This document shows, in pieces, positions 34,804-45,627 of a stretch of 64,000 bases of DNA. The stretch is from NCBI GenBank assembly GCA_001600615.1, contig BCKK01000005.1, positions 1,761,559-1,825,558 on the forward strand, read 5' to 3'. The notes below the pieces were generated by a model. It saw only the letters and a list, made by a program, of their open reading frames with translations. It had not been told where the DNA came from and did no database searches. The stretch is from Dioszegia crocea. Taxonomy: Eukaryota; Basidiomycota; Tremellomycetes; Tremellales; Bulleribasidiaceae. The translations under genes were made by a program, and so were the position numbers. Position 1 is the stretch's first letter, and each line of letters begins with the position of its first letter.

Positions 34804-35346
34804 TGTGGGTCGTTTGTATGGTAAGTATAAGAGGTATAGTACTATACTGCTCTACATGCCATGGCAGCTTTGACGATTCCAAAATCTCGAAGTTCTTGCG
34901 GTGTACGTAAGCCACCTTCACGTGACCTGCGGAAGTGCCCCGGAACCTTCGGAACCCCGCCGGAACCCAACAGATCTACAGGCGTCCCATCCGACCAGCC
35001 ATCTCACAACGACCCTTAGAAAGCTCCGTAATGCCCCATCTCACAAGGCATATCTCATGCTGGCACCGGATGAAGAGCTCGGTTCACCTCCGGGTGTGAT
35101 AGTCCAGTATGACGTGGTTTAAACAAGGCTAAAAGGGATGCGGGCGACTGATCTTGGCAGAAGGGACAAACTTCTGTGAATTGTGACTGACCATCCTTCA
35201 TCTCATCTCATCTTCGCTTCGAGCTTATCAGTTCAAGCTCATGAGCTCCACCAACCAACTTTAATTACACTCCTTAGATCTCGTGAACTGTAAATTTTCC
35301 ATACCTCAGGACATCACACTCAGCGTCGGGCTCCATCACCCATAAG
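34804..35346. promoter_or_regulatory. Divergent promoter URB1 / arrestin-like gene
   Basis: A 543-nt interval separates the two start codons. The plus-strand gene has a C/T-rich leader with TCATCTCATCTC runs near 35190-35215. No specific element is assigned. Confidence 0.5.
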
Positions 35347-38300
35347 ATGTCAACACCATACGTTTCCAATCGGTCGTCAGCCGGTTCTGGCCTAGGCATC
35401 AGCTACGCCGCCCTATCCCCTCCTTCAGTATCCACCACACAAGTGAGCACCGGCTTTATCGCTTCTCCTCCTCGATCACTCCCACACATCCCCTCCAGCC
35501 GTCAGAACTACGGCCATCCCGAGTCCCCCACCAAGCAAAATCCATACCAGCCCAAAGTCTCTCTTCGACCTACACACCATCGATCAGAGAGCTCTCGGGG
35601 CTTCACGTCCTTTTCAGCTCTCTCTCCAGCCACCGGTCGATCGACGCCACTCAGGTATCGATCTGAGGAGCGTGCCGAGGGGTCGATGAGCAGTCGGGGG
35701 GACGACGGCGCTGCGGGTTTGAGAAGGAATACCTCGAACGCTTCCACCGCTACGGCAGGCAGCAGACTACGAAAAAGTCGCAGCTCCGACCTGCTCAGGC
35801 GGCTGTCAGCTAGGGGCTCGGAAACCGTTTCGGGCGGTAAATACGTGCCACTCTCAGGCGACGACGGCGAGCGGGACAACGACCATCAACCTCATCCCCA
35901 GCCTCGAGGTCGCAGCGATACAGTATCCACTGTATCTGCCCACCCTGCGCAATCTCCCCAAACACACGAACCCGAGAAGTCAGAATCTTCCCATCACTTC
36001 ATGCCCTCTGAATTCCCCGCACCCCCTTACCGCCCCCACTCGTCTTTCCAGGCCGGACCCTCGTCTCATCCCCTACCCCAATCCCACGCTCTTGCGCGAT
36101 CACAATCACAGCCTCAACCCGGATACTATCCGGACGAGGCTGAGGAGTTCCCCACCGATCCCAAACGTATATCGGACCCCTCGACCGGTATTCATTCGCA
36201 GAACCATGCGCTATTCGTCGCTGAGAAGGGCGGCAAAATGCTGGCGTACTCGGCAGAAGGTATATGGTCTGCCAACTCCATCGCTTCCACTCCTCCGGTC
36301 GGCAGCGTCAATCCCCAGACCACACGACCGGCGGCACGAGACGACCAGGACCTACAAATGCGCCCGTGGTCTTATAGTACCGAATCGCACCAGCGGCCTC
36401 AGCACGTACGGTCTCTCTCCGAGGGTGCTACTTTGGCGCGATACGGTACCCTCCTTCATCCGGCTTCCGGCGGTCAGCGGGCGAGTACGGAGTTGGGGAT
36501 CATGCTGGGCAATAAGTCTCGTCGGTTAGGTCAGGGCAAGCTTCTCCCGCCTCCAGAGCTCGAGGCGTGGAAGGCGACAGGCGGGGCGGTGACGCAGAAA
36601 GTCAAGCTTGAGGCAGCCAAGAAGCGGAGGGCGCGAGTCGAGGTGGACGTCGTACTTGAGCGAGAGTGTGTAGTCGAAGGCGGTGAAGTACGCGGACGGA
36701 TGGAAGTGCGGGTCAATGGGAGTAAGAGTGAGGGGTTAAGAATTGGGGGTGGGAAAGTCAGGGTAGTAGGATACGAGGGTAAGTCTTGACTGTTCCTCGG
36801 AGTGACCGGCACTGATCAAACAGATATATCACCCACATCTCGTCATATCTTCTACCACCACCCTTGTCCCCTTCCCCTCTTCGCCCATCCACCTCCACCT
36901 GGCGGTGTCCGATCATCCCTCTTCGGTTCGGCGCCAGACGAAGATGGATTCCGCGAAGTGGTACCCGGACATCACTACGTGCCCTTCTGTATGCGCCTCC
37001 CTCTCTCTGGCGGAGCCAAGGGCGCATATACTTCCCCACACCCTAAAGGTCCTTCGGTCCGATACGTCGTTGTTGGCTCGGTAAAGCTTTTACACCCCAA
37101 AACGGGCAAACGGTCCATCGCGCATTTCTACAGGCCGATCGTGATTCTGCCTTACCTCAATCCGGGCATTGTATTGGCGCCATGCGAGGAGATGGTAGAG
37201 GTAGTTGAGCGAAGGGGGCTGGGGTGGAGTTTGGGCGGAGCGAAGGGAATGGTGGAATTAAGGATTGCGTTAGGTAGAGATGTGTGGGTTAGTGGTCAGA
37301 GAGTATGGTGTGAGATTGGAGTCAGAAATGAATCTAGCAAGAGGGTGAGTCTACATTTCTTGATATACAAGTACAAGCTTACATCTAGATCAAATCTCTT
37401 ACGTTGGCGTTGCTCCAAACGGTACAGACGTTCTTACCGGATAATGACACCGCGGCAGTCTCGACCGACAAAGATGGTTTCCCCAATGCCGATGAAGCGC
37501 TAGGAATCGCCAGTACTTTCAGGCGGAAAGTCGCCGAAGAGAGTATAGTGGCAGATGAAGCGGAGCACGGTGGAGGAAGAGTGACAGGTCGGAGTTGGTG
37601 GACCGGGGTGGAATCTGGTCAGATGGGCGGATGGGATCTAAGCTTACTCATACCAGTAAGTCTCGACTTATATCGGTTGGACAGTAGCTGATAGCCCAGA
37701 ATGGCCTACTCACTATCCCCCGATCTCGCCTGGTAGAAGTGACCTATACCCTCCGCTTAACAGCCAACGGCAGCTCGAACCTATTCGTCGATGTCCCTCT
37801 CACACTTATAAATTTCCTCTCTATCGATCCTCCACCTATGCCAGGCGATGGAGCAAGGTTCGGCGTCACCCAACGAAATGCCCAATTAGCACACGAAGCG
37901 CAGTACGGTAATCTTCACCCTGTCGCATCTACCGCGGGTGGACACTACGGTGAAGAAGGTAGCCTCCGATCTGGCGAGAGTGCCAATGGCGGTATTGCCG
38001 GTGCTGCCCGAGCCAGCTCGACCACACTTCATATCGACGCTCTCCTCTCTGCTGGACGGGCCCGAGCGGAGGCTGAAGCTGCCGGTCATTATCCAGATGC
38101 CCACGCGAGGGTATTGGCTCAGACCCAACACCGCCAAGGCCGCCCCGAATCTGGTATTAGCGTCTACAACAATACCGATGTCTTTGGTCAGGGCCAAGGC
38201 ACACCTCTTGGCGGATGGGCGAATCGAGCTTCAGTCCCCGTCACCCCTGGACTCAGTGGTGGTGTTGGCGGATCTCGACCCAAGGGCGCCAGAGCAATGT

Positions 38301-41300
38301 CATACCTCTCTGGCCGATCTTCCAATCAGCCCTTATCGGAAGAAGAGGAGGAGGAAGACGATGAGGAAGAAGAGGACGAAGCGGATCGAGCATTACTAGC
38401 TGCTGCTCGACGCGAAGGTCGGAAGATGTCTCTGGCGGCCTTGACTCGTGCGGCCCAACGAGAGTCTGACGACTATATGCGAGACGATCTCATTTCGCCC
38501 ATGCGTGAAACTCCACCGACAGGCATGTGGCTGCCTTCCGAAACGCCCTATGAGGAGGTGTTTAAGGTACTGGGTGAAACTCCCAGTATGCGCAGTCGGA
38601 GCGATAGGGATGCGGTCGGGTCACCGGCGCCTGTGCCTACTATAGGAAGCGCCAAGACTCGCCGGTCGTCTAGGGATGAAGAGGCCGAGACGCGCCGATT
38701 GGAGCGGTTGACTATTGCCGAAGAGCAGGAGGCTTTGGCGTCTACAAGGGGATCATCAGATGAGAATCATCAGTATGATACGGAGGAGGAAGTGGTGGCG
38801 GGAGGATATGCAGAAGGGGATTTCAGGCCTGCGGAGCAAAGGCTGGTTATTGAATCCCGAGCGGAGCAGAGGCGGAGTCATGAGATGATCCCTGAGGAAG
38901 AAGAGCCAGAGGATGAGGATGGAGAGATTGGGAATGAGACTATCCTAGAGGATCTAGTCGCACCTCGAGACGACAACACACTCCGAATGACCCTTCCTCC
39001 CCACCCTGACGATACCCATCCCCGATCCGCCTCGCCCGACGCATTCGAGTATAACGATCAAATGCAACGATCACCCGAACCTGCCCTTCTGGGTTCGCTG
39101 GGCTCTGCATCTGGGACTGGAAATACCGCCTCCTCCCTCCGAGTCCCATCTCGCTCCGGATCAGGATTCGACAATATGCAAATCCGTTCGGTCGACAGTG
39201 AGCGCGAGGCATACATCCAACAAACGCGCTCAGTATATGGCAGCTTTGCAGCCTCGGCGATAAGTGAGCAAGAGTCAGAAGTCGGACAGGTGACACAGGT
39301 CATCAAGCGGGATCTGTCCATAAAGACACCGAGCAAGACAATGAAGTATCGTCTGAAGCGGAGTCAGGCCAGGGGTGGGGATGGGGATGATGAGGCGGAT
39401 GAGGAGATGGATGAGGATAAATTGTCGCCTAGTCGGGCTTTACATATCCCTCGGTCGGGATCGGCCCCGCTTGGTATCCTAGGCGGAGGGAGGAAACACT
39501 CTTATACCCCTTCGCCAGAGAAACGGGCGAGTGATCATGGAGGTGTCTCTCCAAAGACAGTTTATCACCGACCTGGATCCGCACCAAATATCGCCCATCC
39601 CATCCGAGGCGATAGTTCCTCTGCCCCCGTCGCCCCTTCCCCACTCCGCGATACCCTCGCCGCCCCTTCATCTATCGGTCGGGTATTCGCCAATCGGCCC
39701 TCCTTCTCCTTCAATGCCCAACCCACCTCTAATCGAGAAACAGACATTGATCAATCGCCCCGCGGCGGAAATACCTACTCCCTCTCCCCCGGACCCAGTC
39801 CCCGTTCTGGCTTCCCAAGCACCCTCACTGCCGAACCGATGTTGCGCCAGCTCTCTGCGCACTCGAGTCAACTTCGGAACCAGGTCAAAATCCGTCCGCC
39901 GAGCGAAGAAGTCCCGCCTCTCGCTCCGTCTGTCGATGGTGATTCGGCGTCGTCAGAGGGTCACGGGTTGGAGAGTCCTCCCATCTCATCAAACCCATCT
40001 GGGATTGATGCGATGATTCAGCACCAATTGGGCGATCAGCAGATATCGGATAAACCCCTCCCTTCCGATCCGGCGAAATTGGGCTTCAATCCCGTGCTTG
40101 ATCCTAATTGGCGGCCTGGGTCACATACCCTGCATACCCAAGTAGCCTTCGCTCGGACTTCCTTCTCTGCGCCCGACCAGCACTCCCAATCCGCCGCAAA
40201 CGATTCACCTAGGCGTAATAGATCCCGGAAAGGTTCCAGGGCGGCTCCTTCGGCCGGGGACCACAGTGCCTATTCACACGAAGGCGAGACTTACGCTTCG
40301 CACTCTGTTCATCAGAAATCTCGGCCTTCGAGTCCGTCTGGCGGATCTATGACGAGTCACTCTAGCCATGGACCCATGCTCAGCGGGGTGCAGAGCCGGC
40401 TACTACAGCTCGAAGCGCGAGATGAGGCGTTGAGGAAGTTCAGCGTGGCTAGTGCTGCGTCTGGCGGGATGGGTGAGAGGGAGAGAGTAGGATCGGGAGT
40501 ACCCACTATCCCGCGAAGCTCCGTGGGGGGATATGAGAGGGAAAGAGTGGGATCTGGGGCGGGAGTCATACCTCGGAGTTCTCTAGGGGGTCATGAAAGG
40601 GAAAGGCTAGGATCGGGGGCGGGTCCGCTACCCCGGAGTTCGCTGGGAGGAGCTGGAGGATACGAGAGGGAACGAGTGGCCTCAATCCCGATTCACCGAG
40701 ATTCAACTGCGAACGAGGGAATACGGCGAGAGAAGAGTAATACAAGTCAGCGTAATTCTGCGCCTGTCGAAGAAGGCGAGGCGGAGAAGAAGGTCAGGAA
40801 ACGGCGGTCATACACTACTGCGCTAGGCGCTCGACCCGTTCGTTCTGCATCGGATGATGTACTCGATCGATCATCCGCTCCTGCTGCCCCAGCCCCCGAC
40901 GCAGGATTGGGAGGCACGACCTATGTTACTCGACGGCCATACGGGACTTCACCACCTGTGATTGAGGGCGACGCTCAAACTGGCTTCGGCTGGCAATCCC
41001 CTACTCGACTCGAAGTATCCTTCTCCCCTCCTTTGGCTAGTCGACCCGTTACAGCTCTTCAGCGCAATATGTCAGTCTCGTCAGTCAGTACGACGGCTAC
41101 GACTATCGAAGCTGCCCTAGCGTCTCGTGCTGGCCAGCGTATAGGTCCTACGGGACCTCGATCATCCCCTTCTTTGGCAGCTGGTCAAACGCGACGAATC
41201 CCCCAACCCCCTATTGTCGTTGATCCTTATGAGACTACCTCCCCTACCCAAACCTCGGCACCACAGGGTTACTCCTATTCCACTCCGGCGTACCAAAATC

Positions 41301-41515
41301 ATACGTACGCGCGATCACCAGAAGGAGAGCAGGGCGGGTTTGGGAGGTATCTTACCCCTGGTCAGGCATATGGGGCGGAGGCGTATGGGAGTGAGCAAGG
41401 TAGTGTGGGGAGCAGAGCAAGTGGGCGGAATAGAGAGTGGACGGAGCCAGAGCCGGTACGGCAGTGGGTGGCTAGGGGATCGCAGGCTACGGACGATTCA
41501 GAGGGGCTGTTGTAG
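35347..41515 (+). CDS. Arrestin-domain (alpha-arrestin-like) protein with very long disordered tail (2011 aa)
   Basis: Four exons (35347-36778, 36824-37344, 37389-37655, 37700-41515) sum to 2012 codons. Residues 1 to about 410 are Ser/Pro-rich. The folded part spans about residues 430-830 and contains arrestin-type beta-strand segments: RVEVDVVLERECVVEGGEVRG, HHYVPFCMRLPL, VRYVVVGSVKLLHP, VWVSGQRVWCEIGVRN, RLVEVTYTLRLTANG and NLFVDVPLTLINF. The remaining 1,180 residues are acidic or Ser/Arg-rich and disordered, with a block of tandem repeats at 40472-40690. Alpha-arrestins recruit Rsp5-type ubiquitin ligases to membrane cargo. A short YxxxP-like element near the end is not proof of a PY motif. 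The arrestin assignment is from fold-level pattern and is fairly strong; the cargo is unknown. Confidence 0.72.
40472..40690 (+). repeat. Coding tandem repeat, about 20 codons x 3 plus a partial fourth
   Basis: Units follow the pattern ERERVGSGxxxIPRSSxGGY: GVPTIPRSSVGG, GAGVIPRSSLGG, GAGPLPRSSLGG, then a decayed fourth unit beginning YERERVASIPIHR. They lie inside the disordered tail of the arrestin-like protein. Each unit offers an RSS phosphorylation-type site. Confidence 0.88.
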
Positions 41516-41708
41516 ATGTTGAGTAGGTAGTGTAGTAGATCTGGGACATTGAGGGGGCTACATATATCGTATAGTTTATACATCTTAGACAATTGCCGTA
41601 GCTAGTGGGTATGATATTTAGGATATTGCTCTGGTTTCCTGTTCAGTCAGCGGTGCATTATCAGATGGGTTTGTTGGACCTAACAGGTATTGGACTTACA
41701 CTGCACGC

Positions 41709-43523
41709 CTAAACAGTCTTCCGCCCCTTCTTCCTGATCTTCTTGGTGTTCCGCCTCGAAGCCAGCTCGACCCATTTATCGTGCTTGTCCGGACTAAGCC
41801 CATATGCTTCAAGCGCATCACTATCAGTGTCAGCTAGGCCTAGGATGGAACCGTTGGGCAACTCACTTATCCAACTCCATCAACAACCTCAATCCTACTG
41901 CATCCCACGCTGATCCAACCCTACCTTCCACCCCGCGCATATACGCCCCCATCTTCCCCCTCCCGTCCGAAGGCAGAGACAACCAAACCGCCAGCCTTTG
42001 CTCCTCGTATCGATCATGAAGTCGGAAGAGGGTTCGGAGGGGACAGGAGTGGGAAAGATCCTCGTCGTCCGATGAGTCCGAGGTCTGGCTGCTTTCGGAG
42101 GACGAGGATGTCTCATCATTGTCGACCGGGTTCCTGGTACCGCCTGGCGTGGTTGTGACTTTGGAAGGGGAGAGACTCCGTCGTCGATTGGATAATGAAA
42201 AGGGATCACTGAGCCAGTCCGACCGGTCGATCTTGGCAATGAGCACTTCGGAGTGTTTCTCTTCGAGGATCTCTCGGACTTTCCGGAGAGTCTCGAGTAA
42301 AGCCATATCGACATCTTCCTCCCATCTCCTTCCTCCGTTATCGTCCGCACGGGTGGTGATAGGTTCCCACTCCGCCTGATCCGGCACGACCGTCTCGAGG
42401 TCCAACTCATCCGTCAATGCCCTCCTCTTCCTGCTCTGCCCCTCCTCCTTACCTTCCTCCGCCTTGATTTCTCCCTCCTGCCCATCGACCGCAACAAGTC
42501 CAGCCCTGGCGCGCCGCTTGATCTCTCCAATCTTAGCAGTAGCCATACTGATCGCCAGGTCACACCGCAGCAAATCTGCCTCGATTGCAATCCGCATTGG
42601 CCGTTCCTGGTCTTCCTTCTGAGCGAGCAATGTCGCCTTCTTCGTGATCCTCTTCTCTACAAAATCTTCATCAGCCTTCTTCACCGTCACCGCCAACCCC
42701 TCCAGACCTCGCACATGGTCAGCGAAGAGCCTGAGCCACTCCATCCTTTCCCCGGCTTTCATATCCCATTTCCCCACCTCGTCTTCCGCCGTTACTCCAC
42801 CCTGCGCCGACGCCTTGGTGTGACTCGCCCGTGCGGCGTTTTGGAGACTGCGTATAATGTCTCGGGTCTGAGAGAAGAGTGGTACGAGGTAGACCCCCGT
42901 ATCGTCAGCCTCGGGATGGGCGAAAGGGGCCGCGAGGAGATGAGAGGTGATTTTGTCAAGCCACGATGTGACTTCCGGCCGTGAGCTTCCGACGTAATGA
43001 GCATGGATGGTGAATAGTCCGCGGAAGGATTGAGAGGCTGTAGCTCCCAGCGCTTGGGTATCGGAATCCGACGCGTCGAAAGTCGCGTGGCTGACGAGAG
43101 CGATGGCGAAGAGATACCCTTCCATGGCTCTCAACACCCATTGCTCCGCCTCTTCCGCCCTTCTTTCATCTGGCCCTAGGCAGGATGTCTTGAGCAGAGT
43201 GACATAGTCCGATAAGGCGTTAAGGCCCTTGATAGTGTCTCGAATAGAGGTTGGATTGGCGGCATGAAGGGGGAGATTGAGAAGTGGTTCAAGTTGATCT
43301 GCTCGAGGGAGAGCAGGGCGGGTTGAGCGGAATAGTGAGAATAGGGAAAACTTGGGGAGGAGAGAGGAGGCTGTCCATCAGCTCGTATCCGAGTCTGGCT
43401 TGACGCGTGAGAGAGGGATGTAGACGTACTGCTGATTGGTAGAAGACCGGTGTAGGTGGGCAAATCCGCCACCCAGCCAAAATCTGGGTCCGTGCGGCTG
43501 GTCTCACTTTCGCTGTGGGACAT
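41709..43523 (-). CDS. Hypothetical helical protein with basic C-terminus (569 aa)
   Basis: Three exons (43430-43523, 41867-43370, 41709-41820) sum to 570 codons. Start MSHSESETSRTDPDFGW; a second in-frame Met lies 25 codons upstream. The sequence is mostly alpha-helical, with EEAEQWVLRAMEGYLFAIAL, WLDKITSHLLAAPF, and KWDMKAGERMEWLRLFADHV. A coiled-coil-like acidic/basic region (KRITKKATLLAQKEDQERPM) follows, then a Ser/Asp-rich linker (SSSSESSQTSDSSDDED). The C-terminal tail is strongly basic (RRNTKKIRKKGRKTV), suggesting a nuclear or nucleolar location. I do not recognise the family. Confidence 0.72.
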
Positions 43524-43926
43524 CGTCAGGGCTGGGGCAGGTATGTTTACTGGCTGAATTGCGGATGATTGGTAAGAGCATGTAGACATGGACAGCATTA
43601 TTCAATGCACACGCAGACGCGCTCTTCAAGCAAGATTCAAGCTCTGTGTGCCACTCCTTGTGTGTCCTTGAACTCAATCTGAAACATCCTCTCCGAGTGT
43701 GGCGGTTTCATCTTCTCGCCCAGTGGGCGATGTTGTCACACATTGCCATATAGTAGTAGATGGGCAGGCCATACAGTAAACGCCTATGATGACATCTCGA
43801 TCCGGTACATCCATCACATTTAGCACTGGGGATTGTCGTACTCTTCATCGCGGCCTGTGTCCGCGGAAATTCGCTACCGCCCGTCCCCCCTGCAGCGATG
43901 TCAACCTCGACTATTTATCGCTGAGA
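43524..43926. other. Intergenic spacer
   Basis: This is the promoter of the 569-aa orphan and the 3' flank of the next minus-strand gene. The sequence looks noncoding. Confidence 0.5.
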
Positions 43927-45048
43927 CTAGTCGAAGTCCAGTCCTTGGCTGATGATCAGCATGCGATTGTCATCTTCGTCAGCGTCCTTCGCCCGGATCA
44001 CCGCCGTCGAGAATCCCCTTGCCAACGAAACCTTCGCACGACTCTCAAGAGCCGTCTCGCCCTCCGACCGCAAGGATGGACCCTTCCCGTAGTACCCCAT
44101 GATGTATTCGATAGAGAGTGCCTCTGATTGATCAGCCCTTGAAAGCTTATCGTGCGTGTCAGAGATCCAGTTATATATCACTCGGAACAGATCTCAAGGA
44201 ACAATCAGAGATCCCCTGCTCGTGTGGCTTGTTTGTGGGGGAGCAGAAGTGTCACGTACCGTTGTCGCCAAAACGGTTTCCGGGGGCCACACCGCTCTCC
44301 ATCTCTCCCAGATTGAGTGAAGCATTGCAGCCCTCTCTTGAGCACATTAGACCGTCCACATCCGCCCTGTAGAAGAGTGGTTGTAAAGGGAAGTAGTGTG
44401 TGGCTAACTATCGTCAACATGCGGAACAGTAAACGTCATGTGAGAAGCGTAAGGTCTTGACCTACGGAATGTTTTGTCATTGGAAGGTGTGCAGTGCGCA
44501 GTCATCGTACTCTCTGCCAGCTCTGCAGATCATCGCGTCAGCGAATCCTTGTCATGATGAAAATGTGTGCCGACTTCCAAAGGACTTGCCCACTCACCGG
44601 AAGGGAAGGTGCAGGTCGAAAGCAATGCTGTGCAAATTGATGCAATGGATGTGGTCAACCGAGACCCAGATTGGTTGGGAGCTGCTGGGCATTCAACAAG
44701 AGACTTGTATGTCGGTTTTGACTGAGAAGTCCACGGAGGCAGAAGAAGAGGAGGGGGGAGCACGGTGGGTAATTGTTCCGCAGGTTCGAGTGTGTTGTGT
44801 TGATAGCGAGCCATCGCGAGGGCATGATCAGTGACGTCGCTATGATCAGTGTCGCTCATACCGCAGACGCCCGACTCCGTTGTTGTAGATCCTCCAGCCG
44901 CGTCGGCTGATTCTGGTAGGTTTTCGCCGACTGCAGCGTGATCGAGGCCGAAGAGCACCATTCCGTCGTCAACGTCGACGGTCGCTTGACGCGGATCACC
45001 GTTTGAGTCGAAGTAGGAGTTGTACATGGACGGGTAACGATCAGGCAT
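43927..45048 (-). CDS. Hypothetical protein with a degenerate zinc-finger-like segment (277 aa)
   Basis: Four exons (44598-45048, 44462-44522, 44256-44366, 43927-44137) sum to exactly 278 codons. The start MPDRYPSMYNSYFDSNGD has a good context; an in-frame Met further upstream at 45375 would add 109 residues of arginine-rich, unlikely sequence. The N-terminal 150 residues are disordered, with Asp/Ser, a poly-Pro/Leu run (LPPPLLLPP), and no domain. Exons 2-3 encode HCTPSNDKTFRRADVDGLMC, which resembles the FxRxDxL part of a C2H2 finger but lacks a full ligand set. The C-terminus is acidic (KDADEDDNRMLIISQGLDFD). One donor (AC|GTGACA) and another (AG|GTCAAG) are weak, so the internal junctions are moderate confidence. 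Confidence 0.55.
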
Positions 45049-45627
45049 TGTGGCTCGAGGGGAGTGTGGTATGTAAAGACGAGGGGCTGGAGGGCTTGTA
45101 TACCCGCAACGCAGGGCCCAGGCACGCCGAGACCGTCTGCCAAGTCCCCCCTCAAGGGTTGTACGGTCAAAGGAAGTCAAGCGTTTGAAGGGCAAGAAAA
45201 AGCGAGGGCATGGCGTTTGGGTCGATCGTATCCTCCGGACCGTTTGAAGCTTGTGCTTGACAAGTTCCGACGATTTGAGAGTCCGCCGGTCCAACGACGC
45301 GACGTGATTGCCGCTGGATCTGGCGAAACGCGAGAGGAAAGGACTGCGCCCCTGTGACTGTTTCGGTCCTGTCACATTGCATGGTCAGGCGAAGATGTGT
45401 TGTGACTCCCGACTCCCGACGGCTCAGCCAGTAGTCGAGGCGACAGCACCGAGGCAACAAATGAGAGTGCATGTTGAATCTGAAGGTTAAGCAGTTTTGT
45501 TCATTTACATCCCAAGAGGTCCCTCGGTCTCCTCCAGCTAGTCCGCATCCGTCTCGTAATCATCCCCACTTTCCCCTAGTCCAAATTGACATCCCCGAGT
45601 ACTGCCCTGATCCGTGCAATCACCCCG
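45049..45627. other. Intergenic spacer
   Basis: This is upstream of the 277-aa orphan and downstream of COG6. It carries an open frame (45049-45375) in phase with the orphan, read here as 5' UTR. Nothing else was supported. Confidence 0.5.

Noticed and set aside
45049..45375. N-terminal extension of the 277-aa orphan from the Met at 45375
   Set aside because: Arginine-rich, low-quality coding composition. The ATG at 45048 has a better context.
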